This document shows, one piece after another, positions 1 through 4,723 of a DNA stretch of 5,744 bases. The notes under the pieces are model-generated. The model ran no database searches. It had not been told where the DNA came from and saw only the letters and a list, made by a program, of their open reading frames with translations. The position numbers and the translations under genes were made by a program. The stretch covers positions 1 through 5,744 of the forward strand of contig CADCQO010000318.1 of NCBI GenBank assembly GCA_902803585.1, in the 5' to 3' direction. This DNA is from an uncultured Ruminococcus sp. (lineage in GTDB: Bacteria > Bacillota > Clostridia > Oscillospirales > Acutalibacteraceae). How positions within the stretch are numbered: the first letter of the stretch is position 1; each line of letters begins with the position of its first letter.

Positions 1-242
1 GGAGCTTTGAGAAAATCAAAGGTTTCCGGTGTTTCTTCAAAGAACTCATCTTTGATATACAGCGTCAGCACATCACCTGTCTGTAATCTGTCAGAGATGG
101 TACAGCGCTTTCCGTTCAGTTTAATGTACTTGGTACGGATATATTTGTACATCAGAGCGGCTGGCATATTTTTGAATTTTTTCGTCAGGAATTTGTCCAG
201 ACGCTGACCGCTGTCATTGGCAGAAATAATGATTTGTCGCAT
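1..242 (-). CDS. RluA-family pseudouridine synthase, N-terminal fragment (S4 domain)
   Basis: The frame opens with ATG at 242 and runs off the left edge, giving 80 complete codons. The protein begins MRQIIISANDSGQRLDKFL and continues as an S4 RNA-binding fold: the RLDKFL helix, then YIRTKYIKLNGKR (the R-x-K-x-I-K-x-N-G-K-R signature), then LQTGDVLTLYIKDEFF. In RluC/RluD-type enzymes this S4 domain precedes the catalytic domain and positions 23S rRNA for uridine isomerisation. The catalytic HRLD aspartate motif would lie beyond the edge and is not visible, so the exact subfamily and target uridine cannot be given. The start is supported by AAGGGTG at 249-255, six bases upstream. A separate extended -10 promoter lies just before it. 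Family assignment is confident from the S4 pattern; other S4 proteins with this N-terminus are a minor alternative. Confidence 0.85.
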   Translation of the reverse strand, partial: MRQIIISANDSGQRLDKFLTKKFKNMPAALMYKYIRTKYIKLNGKRCTISDRLQTGDVLTLYIKDEFFEETPETFDFLKA

Positions 243-264
243 AGTAATCACCCTTTGCGCTTGG

Positions 265-327
265 TTAAGCGATATTATAGCACTCTTTTTCCATTTCACA
301 GACAAAGCAGGTCATCTTCTCGTTCAT
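265..327 (-). CDS. Possible 20-residue microprotein with a CxxC motif (doubtful)
   Basis: ATG at 327 opens a 20-codon frame ending in TAA at 265-267. The peptide starts MNEKMTCFVCEMEK and has three cysteines, two of them as CFVC. AGGGAG at 337-342, nine bases upstream, is an acceptable ribosome site. Against it, I see no promoter of its own, the tRNA terminator at 405-441 should stop read-through from upstream, and its 3' end overlaps the -10 box of the next gene. I recognise no family. It may be chance or a short leader peptide. Confidence 0.2.
   Translation of the reverse strand: MNEKMTCFVCEMEKECYNIA
274..282 (-). promoter_or_regulatory. Extended -10 promoter of the pseudouridine synthase gene
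   Basis: Read on the minus strand the site is TGC-TATAAT (282 down to 274), a consensus -10 hexamer with an upstream TG. No good -35 is seen at 16-18 bp, although TTGTCT occurs at about 20 bp; extended -10 promoters often tolerate this. The expected start near 267 gives a leader of about 25 nt. The short inverted repeat CGCTT-GGTT-AAGCG (258-271) lies around that start. Confidence 0.6.
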
Positions 328-404
328 GCCAATCAGCTCCCTGCTGCAATGAAACAGGATACCCGTCCCTGCGGCAAATATCCCGTCTGTTTCTGCTGTG
401 CAGC

Positions 405-441
405 AAAAAGAAAACCGCCCAAACACAATGTTTAAGCGGTT
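405..441 (-). terminator. Rho-independent terminator of tRNA-Leu
   Basis: On the minus strand AACCGCTTAAACA (441-429), a three-base loop and TGTTTGGGCGGTT (425-413) form a 13-bp stem with two G-U wobbles. A TTCTTTTT tract (412-405) follows. The stem starts eight bases after the mature tRNA end, as expected for a single-gene tRNA transcript. Confidence 0.9.
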
Positions 442-448
442 CCTGTAC

Positions 449-532
449 TGCCGGTGGTGGGACTCGAACCCACACGTCCTTGCGGACAACAGATTTTGAG
501 TCTGTCTCGTCTGCCAGTTTCGACACACCGGC
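449..532 (-). tRNA. tRNA-Leu (anticodon CAA)
   Basis: This 84-nt class II tRNA has a 7-bp acceptor stem (GCCGGTG at 532-526 with CACCGGC at 456-450) and discriminator A at 449. The D-arm holds the usual CTGGCAGACGA. The anticodon stem ACAGA/TCTGT closes the loop CTCAAAA (500-494), placing anticodon CAA at 498-496, which reads UUG. The long variable arm is TGTCC-GCAA-GGACG, and the T arm is GTGGG-TTCGAGT-CCCAC. The 3' CCA is not encoded (the next bases are GTA), so a CCA-adding enzyme must supply it. The gene stands alone between its own promoter and terminator. No second copy of its 3' end, which would suggest an integrated element, is visible here. Confidence 0.97.
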
Positions 533-552
533 ATCTCTCGGCTGCAAGGAAT

Positions 553-581
553 ATTATACCGCAAGTCCGGCAGTTTGTCAA
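553..581 (-). promoter_or_regulatory. Consensus sigma-70/sigma-A promoter of tRNA-Leu
   Basis: Minus-strand TTGACA (581-576) and TATAAT (558-553) are both perfect consensus and are separated by exactly 17 bp. The predicted start near 546 leaves a 14-nt leader before the tRNA. Such strength is normal for stable RNA genes. Confidence 0.93.
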
Positions 582-631
582 GGAATTTTCATGAATTATT
601 TCCAAAAAATCAGGTTGGAAAGATCTTTCTG

Positions 632-2140
632 CTAAATATCAAATCTGATGGAAAAAGTGCTTCCCTTTCCTTCGGTGCTGTCCACAGTGCATACACCCTT
701 GTGCATGGTAACAATCTGCCTGACAATTGCCAGTCCCAGACCTGAAACACCCTTGCCGCCTCTTTGACGGGAGGTATAGTAACGGTCCCAGATATGTTCC
801 TGCTCAGAAAGCGGAATACCTTTGCCGTAATCGGTAACAGAAGCAACAATCTGATGCTGTGTTTTCTGTAACGTGACACGGACGGTTTTACTCTCACCCG
901 TATGCCGCACGGCGTTATCCATCAGGTTGTAAAAAGCCCTCTCCAGACGGCTTGCGTTTCCCCGCAGAAAAACAGCACTCTCAATGTCCCGTCCGATGAC
1001 CACGCCTTCAGGCTTGTAAAGAACGGCAAAGCTGTCTGCCACACGATTCACCAGACCGCTCAGATCCACTTCTTCAAGGTCATGTGATAACGATTCTGTC
1101 TGTAATTCGGAATATTCCAGAATTTCGTTGACTAAAGCAGTCAGGCGGTCAGACTCTTTGATGATAACCGCTAAGTCTGATTTACATTGTGCCTCGTCCT
1201 CCCATGAAAATTCCTGTATCATCTCTGCATAGCCTTTTATCATTGTCAGCGGTGTACGCAGGTCGTGCGAAACATTCGCCAGCAATTCCATCTGAAAATC
1301 CTTTGCACGCTGGAGCTTTTCATTTGTGCTGTCGAGTGTATCGCTCAGACCGTCCAGTTCTGAACAGAAGCCCTTCCGGAAATCGGAGGAATAATCCGCA
1401 TCACCCAGTTTGTCAGCTTTTTTTGTGAGAGCGTCTACGGGCCGTGCAAAACGTCTGGCGATGAACCATGAGAGTATGAAACCTATCAGAATAGACAGAA
1501 TCGTTACCCACAACAGCATGACACTGATAATTGCCGCAGATGGTCCTACTGTGTCGATAGTGACGCTGATGTACAGAATCAGCGGGCTGTCCTCGCCGTA
1601 ATAGTTGATATATGTGCCGTAAACGTACAGTGTGTCGGTGCTGTATTCAACGATACCGTTTCCGCTTTCTTTAAGCGCTTTCAAAAAACTGTCATACTGT
1701 GAAGGCAAAATACGGTAGCTGCCCGGCTTATGCTCCCCTTTGTTCTCCGGCATCATTTTGTTGTCGCCAAATTCAAACTCGAATTTTTCGCCCTCTCCGT
1801 GAAGGTGGCTGCGTCTTTCCTTGTATTCATCGGCACTGTAATATATCGTTCCCTGTTCATCGGTAATATATACCAGAAAAGAATTATCGTGCGTCAGCTT
1901 GTCAATCAGGTTGTTGATGTCTGCCTGCTGGCTGTTGTCAACGATTTTCTGCGCCGCTTCCTTGGTGTTGTGAATCAGCATCTGATTGTAGAAACTCTGA
2001 AGAAATACCGTCTGCAAAAGCCACAGTACGGAAAAAATGATCGCTGTAAACAAAACAAAGTACAGCCATAATTTGAGCTTGAACGACCTAATCTTCTTCA
2101 AATTTATATCCCGCCCCTCTGATGGTATGGATATAGTCAC
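632..2140 (-). CDS. Two-component sensor histidine kinase, membrane-bound, HAMP type
   Basis: This is the sensor partner of the regulator just upstream: it autophosphorylates on His and passes the phosphate to that regulator. Counted from the GTG at 2140 (502 residues), membrane segment 1 is about 24-47. An extracytoplasmic sensing region of about 150 residues follows; it has no domain I can name. Segment 2 is about 202-228 and HAMP 229-280 (P234). The HisKA H-box is SHDLRTP with H292. In the ATPase domain the N-box is RAFYNLMDNAVRHT (N409), G1 is DYGKGIP (437-443), the F-box is the variant IWDRYYT, G2 is GVSGLGLAIV and G3 is GKGSTF. All residues needed for kinase activity are present. The start is uncertain: GTG at 2140 has AGGA seven bases upstream, while TTG at 2101 has GAGGGG twelve bases upstream and would give 489 residues. 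Either start overlaps the regulator's stop, suggesting translational coupling. It is PhoR/VanS-like in architecture; the ligand is unknown. Confidence 0.95.
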   Translation of the reverse strand: MTISIPSEGRDINLKKIRSFKLKLWLYFVLFTAIIFSVLWLLQTVFLQSFYNQMLIHNTKEAAQKIVDNSQQADINNLIDKLTHDNSFLVYITDEQGTIYYSADEYKERRSHLHGEGEKFEFEFGDNKMMPENKGEHKPGSYRILPSQYDSFLKALKESGNGIVEYSTDTLYVYGTYINYYGEDSPLILYISVTIDTVGPSAAIISVMLLWVTILSILIGFILSWFIARRFARPVDALTKKADKLGDADYSSDFRKGFCSELDGLSDTLDSTNEKLQRAKDFQMELLANVSHDLRTPLTMIKGYAEMIQEFSWEDEAQCKSDLAVIIKESDRLTALVNEILEYSELQTESLSHDLEEVDLSGLVNRVADSFAVLYKPEGVVIGRDIESAVFLRGNASRLERAFYNLMDNAVRHTGESKTVRVTLQKTQHQIVASVTDYGKGIPLSEQEHIWDRYYTSRQRGGKGVSGLGLAIVRQIVTMHKGVCTVDSTEGKGSTFSIRFDI

Positions 2141-2765
2141 GATATTTTCCTAATTTGTTCCGTAAAAGTTTGATTTGCCAGTCTACCGTGCGGTCATCTC
2201 CGAAGTAATCATAGCCCCACACCTGATTCAGAATCTTGTCACGCGACAAAACAATTCCTTTGTTTTTCATGAAATAGAGCAGGATACCATATTCTTTTGC
2301 GGTAAGTTCTGTACGGACACCGTCTATATAGACCTCATGGCCGAGAGTATCCAGTTCAATTCCGCTGACTTTCAGACGCTGGGTTTCTTTCAGAACTGCT
2401 GTGCCGTGATGACGGCGGATAATCACACTGATTCTCGCCATCAGTTCTTTAGGGGAAAACGGTTTTGTTACATAATCGTCTACGCCTACCTCAAAACCGA
2501 AAAGTTTGTCGTATTCCGTGCCCCTTGCAGAAAGCATCAGAACGGGAATATCTTTGAATTCATGAATCTTTTTACACGCCGTAAAACCGTCCATATCGGG
2601 CATCATCACGTCCATGACAATCAGATCAAAGTCCTGCTGACGGCACAGTTCTACCGCTTCCCCGCCGTCTCCTGCCGCCGCCGTTTCATAACCTTCTCTT
2701 CTGGCATATCTGGTAATCATCTGTACAATATCCGGTTCATCATCACATATCAGTACCTTTGCCAT
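2088..2765 (-). CDS. OmpR/PhoB-family response regulator
   Basis: A 225-residue transcription regulator of the standard length. The receiver domain (about 2-119) has the acidic pair D8/D9, the phosphoacceptor D52 in VMDVMMPDMDG, S79 and K101 in the conserved KPFSPKEL. A winged-helix DNA-binding domain (about 130-223) contains ELTAKEYGILLYFMKN, the recognition-helix region DDRTVDWQIKLLRNKL and the wing end IHTIRGAGYKF. ATG at 2765 is preceded by AGGTGAG at 2771-2777, about seven bases away. Its last codons overlap the kinase gene by 53 bp (14 bp if that gene starts at TTG 2101). It lies 101 bp after the beta-helix lipoprotein gene with no clear terminator between, so co-transcription is likely. 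OmpR-family dimers bind head-to-tail repeats of about 10-11 bp, and exactly such an array precedes the lipoprotein gene (4553-4596), making that promoter its best candidate target. The function is certain; the regulon is inferred. Confidence 0.96.
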   Translation of the reverse strand: MAKVLICDDEPDIVQMITRYARREGYETAAAGDGGEAVELCRQQDFDLIVMDVMMPDMDGFTACKKIHEFKDIPVLMLSARGTEYDKLFGFEVGVDDYVTKPFSPKELMARISVIIRRHHGTAVLKETQRLKVSGIELDTLGHEVYIDGVRTELTAKEYGILLYFMKNKGIVLSRDKILNQVWGYDYFGDDRTVDWQIKLLRNKLGKYRDYIHTIRGAGYKFEED

Positions 2766-2795
2766 TGTTTCTCACCTCATTTCTGATAAGCGGGC

Positions 2796-2837
2796 AAGTC
2801 CGGACTCCACATTCTGTATTTTGAAAAAAGTCCGGCT
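2796..2837. repeat. Two AAGTCCGG motifs 32 bp apart upstream of the response regulator
   Basis: AAGTCCGG occurs at 2796-2803 and 2828-2835. The first lies in the perfect 10-bp palindrome AGTCCGGACT (2797-2806), and the two together can form a 7-bp inverted pair with a 22-nt loop. No T-tract follows in the minus direction, so this is not a convincing terminator, and I see no good promoter within the 101-bp gap. It may be an operator or a weak RNA structure. Confidence 0.35.
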
Positions 2838-2866
2838 GCCATCTTTTATTCTCAATTTCAAATTTT

Positions 2867-4456
2867 TCAGAAGCCTCTGCGTCCCATGCCGCCCATACCG
2901 CCTCTGCCGCCCATCATAGACTGCGGAATGGAATCAACCTGTGAACCATTGATGATAATTGTACCGCCGTTATATTCTGCAACACCGTCATAATCAAAAG
3001 AGGACATCTGTGCAGTAATGTTGATAGTACCGCCGTTAACGTAAATGTTGCCGTTTGCATCAATGCCGTCTGTATCGCCTTGTCCCATGACAATGGTAAT
3101 GTCGCCGTCGTTAATTTCTACTGTCGGTGTACCGCAGGAACGGCTCTTATAGGAGGCGTTAATACCGTCATCAGAAGAGGTAATGCTGATAGTTCCCCCG
3201 TTTATGCGTACATAGGTTGCTTCGATACATTCCGGCGCATTGAGTGTGAAAGTACCGCCGTCAATCTGCGTGATGGTTGTGCCCTGAATCGCATCACTCG
3301 CCGCTTTGATATTGAAAGTACCATCTGCAATGTAGACATAACCTACGGTATCATCATCGCTGTTCTCGCTGTGGAAGGCGTCTTTTGAAGAATTGATCGT
3401 GAAGCTGCCTGCATAGATAGCGATGGAGTCATTCGCTTCAACACTGTCCAGCTTGGAAGTGATGCTGTAAGTGCCGCCGGTGAATTTCACATCGTCTTTT
3501 CCTGAAATGCCGTTGCCTGCGGCAGAAGTGATATTCAGCGTGCCTGTGCCGTTGAAAACAACATCATCTTTCGAGTAGATGACTGCATCTGTGTTGGTGT
3601 CACCATCGGCTGTAAAAGTGCCTGTAACGGAAAGGCTGTTCTCACTGTTTGTTGTCGTGATGAAGCACTTGTCAGCAGATACAACATAAATAACAGGGAA
3701 ACTGCTGTTTGTCACGTTCAGACCGTCCAGTACCAGCTGTACTTTATCCTCTTTGTCAGCAGCTACTTTGACGGTAAAATCTGTTGCTGTGCCGCTGAGA
3801 ATGTACACACCTGCTTCTGTAATGTTCTGCGTCGTACCGCTGGCGACCTGAATAGTTTTAGCTTTGCTCGTGTCGGCAGTCTGCTTTAAATCACGGTCGC
3901 TGAAAATATCCGATGCACTCAGCGTTTCAACATTTGCTTTTGTTGTGGTATTTGCGTTATTGCCGATACCGCTGTTCATGTCCGGCGGAGTCATATTACC
4001 GTTTTCGCCGTTCATATCGGGCGGAGTCATATTGCCGTTTTCGCCGTTCATATCGAGCGGAGTCATATTGCCGTTTTCGCCGTTCATATCGGGCGGAGTC
4101 ATATTGCCATTTTCGCCGTTCATATTATTCTGCCTGTTCATGCGGTCACGCTTGAAGTTGTTCACATTGCCGCTGTTCTGGTCTGCATCAGGTGTGAATC
4201 CGTTAGCATTGCGGCTGGTTTCGGTTTTGTCGGGCGTGAAACCATTTGCGTTGCCGCTGTTCTGAACAGATGACTGGCTGTTTGAAGAGATATTATCTTT
4301 CTGCTCAGTACTGCTGTCAGTAGTGCTCGTGCTGCTGTCTGATGCTACACTCTGCATCGTGCTGACAGCGGCACTGTTGTCCGCTGCGGACTGGCTGCAC
4401 CCTGCAAAAGAACCTATCAATAAAGCTGTCAATAATAAAGCTGTTGTTTTTTTCAT
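2867..4456 (-). CDS. Surface lipoprotein with Cthe_2159-type carbohydrate-binding beta-helix
   Basis: A 529-residue exported protein. Residues 1-19 are a lipoprotein signal (MKKTTALLLTALLIGSFAGC) with lipidated C20. Residues 21-110 are a Ser/Asn/Gln-rich linker with two NANGFTPD motifs. Residues 112-159 are four 12-residue repeats of the MNGENGNMTPPD type. Residues about 177-508 are a right-handed beta-helix made of rungs such as GGTYSITS, GSFTINSSKDAF, GGTFTLNA and GGTISITSSDDGI, rich in Asp/Asn turns (DGIDANGN). The tail is MMGGRGGMGGMGRRGF. This matches the Cthe_2159/DUF4353 family, whose Clostridium thermocellum member binds polygalacturonate. The ligand here is not known, and no catalytic residues are evident, so binding or adhesion is likelier than hydrolysis. 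ATG at 4456 follows a strong AGGAGGT (4464-4470). The adjacent two-component genes suggest regulated surface display. Another secreted beta-helix family is the main alternative. Confidence 0.88.
   Translation of the reverse strand: MKKTTALLLTALLIGSFAGCSQSAADNSAAVSTMQSVASDSSTSTTDSSTEQKDNISSNSQSSVQNSGNANGFTPDKTETSRNANGFTPDADQNSGNVNNFKRDRMNRQNNMNGENGNMTPPDMNGENGNMTPLDMNGENGNMTPPDMNGENGNMTPPDMNSGIGNNANTTTKANVETLSASDIFSDRDLKQTADTSKAKTIQVASGTTQNITEAGVYILSGTATDFTVKVAADKEDKVQLVLDGLNVTNSSFPVIYVVSADKCFITTTNSENSLSVTGTFTADGDTNTDAVIYSKDDVVFNGTGTLNITSAAGNGISGKDDVKFTGGTYSITSKLDSVEANDSIAIYAGSFTINSSKDAFHSENSDDDTVGYVYIADGTFNIKAASDAIQGTTITQIDGGTFTLNAPECIEATYVRINGGTISITSSDDGINASYKSRSCGTPTVEINDGDITIVMGQGDTDGIDANGNIYVNGGTINITAQMSSFDYDGVAEYNGGTIIINGSQVDSIPQSMMGGRGGMGGMGRRGF
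3975..4118 (-). repeat. 36-bp in-frame tandem repeat, four copies
   Basis: The units lie at 3975-4010, 4011-4046, 4047-4082 and 4083-4118 with no spacer and differ by only a few bases each. Each encodes 12 residues (MNGENGNMTPPD; the second unit in the protein has Leu for the second Pro). They sit in the linker between the lipid anchor and the beta-helix, so gain or loss of a unit keeps the frame and changes linker length. Confidence 0.95.
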
Positions 4457-4460
4457 AATG

Positions 4461-4475
4461 ATGACCTCCTGTCAT
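4461..4475 (-). promoter_or_regulatory. Ribosome site inside a small inverted repeat
   Basis: The minus-strand sequence ATGAC-AGGAG-GTCAT places part of the lipoprotein gene's ribosome site in the loop of a possible 5-bp stem. The stem is short and may not be stable, but it could modulate translation. The ribosome site itself is clear; the structure is speculative. Confidence 0.4.
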
Positions 4476-4500
4476 ATATCAGACGTTCCCGTTTTCTTCC

Positions 4501-4532
4501 TACAAAATCAAGCATTGTACTTGTGTTTTGTA
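4501..4532 (-). promoter_or_regulatory. Stem-loop at the predicted 5' end of the lipoprotein mRNA
   Basis: In the minus-strand transcript TACAAAA (4532-4526) pairs with TTTTGTA (4507-4501), and inner CAAG pairs with CTTG. This gives 11 bp around a 7-nt loop with a small internal bulge. It begins about two nucleotides after the start predicted from the -10 box (near 4534). A 5'-terminal hairpin of this sort can protect mRNA from 5'-dependent decay; an operator role is the alternative. Confidence 0.5.
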
Positions 4533-4540
4533 TTGATTGT

Positions 4541-4568
4541 ATTATATGACAGGTTTTAGGAATGACAA
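4541..4568 (-). promoter_or_regulatory. Promoter of the lipoprotein-regulator-kinase unit
   Basis: Minus-strand TTGTCA (4568-4563) and perfect TATAAT (4546-4541) are separated by 16 bp. The predicted start is near 4534, giving a leader of about 78 nt. The -35 box lies across the first two 11-bp repeats of the upstream array, so a bound regulator would contact or compete with RNA polymerase. Confidence 0.78.
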
Positions 4569-4596
4569 AGGAAAGTATGTGGAATGTTTGTGGAAT
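4553..4596 (-). promoter_or_regulatory. Four 11-bp direct repeats, probable response-regulator binding array
   Basis: Read on the minus strand, four adjoining units are ATTCCACAAAC (4596-4586), ATTCCACATAC (4585-4575), TTTCCTTTGTC (4574-4564) and ATTCCTAAAAC (4563-4553). TTCC recurs at exactly one-turn spacing and each unit ends in C. This is the geometry recognised by OmpR/PhoB dimers. The array covers the -35 box and reaches to roughly -62, a position usual for activation. That the regulator encoded downstream binds here is an inference. Confidence 0.65.
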
Positions 4597-4600
4597 TTAC

Positions 4601-4654
4601 AAAAACCGCTTCGGGAAGGTTCTCACTCATCAGGATAAAACTTTCTCAAAGCGG
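4601..4654 (-). terminator. Probable terminator of the kinase gene
   Basis: Minus-strand CCGCTT (4654-4649) pairs with AAGCGG (4611-4606), followed directly by TTTTT (4605-4601). Inside it a second imperfect stem (AAAGTTTT with GAGAACCTT) can extend the hairpin across an internal loop. The structure is long and imperfect, so efficiency is uncertain, but it lies between the kinase stop and the next promoter, where a terminator is expected. Confidence 0.55.
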
Positions 4655-4723
4655 CAGTCGGACATCACGTTTACTTTTTCCTTGCTTTCGGTACAAGCCG
4701 GATAATGACAGCGACAATAGGGA

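Noticed and set aside
449..532. tRNA-Leu as the attachment site of an integrated element
   Set aside because: No duplicate of the tRNA 3' end, no integrase and no change of gene character is visible on either side.
265..564. Long minus-strand reading frames running through the tRNA-Leu gene (also 296-547)
   Set aside because: Most of their length is the translated tRNA and its terminator. The familiar tRNA-derived peptide pattern appears, with no ribosome site at the long start.
599..629. Possible terminator after the histidine kinase: palindrome GAAAGATCTTTC (618-629) and a 7-bp stem TTTCCAA/TTGGAAA (599-621)
   Set aside because: Both stems are short and AT-rich, and neither is followed by a T-tract in the minus direction. 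Where this transcript ends is unclear.
2175..2786. 203-codon plus-strand frame opposite the response regulator
   Set aside because: It lies antisense to a gene with all family motifs intact and has no recognisable domain.
3975..4118. 36-bp repeats resembling a CRISPR array in unit length
   Set aside because: The units abut with no spacers, keep the reading frame of a long protein and encode a simple 12-residue repeat.
3864..4265. Plus-strand frames with repetitive hydrophobic peptides opposite the lipoprotein repeat
   Set aside because: They are the antisense shadow of the 36-bp repeat in a well-supported minus-strand gene.
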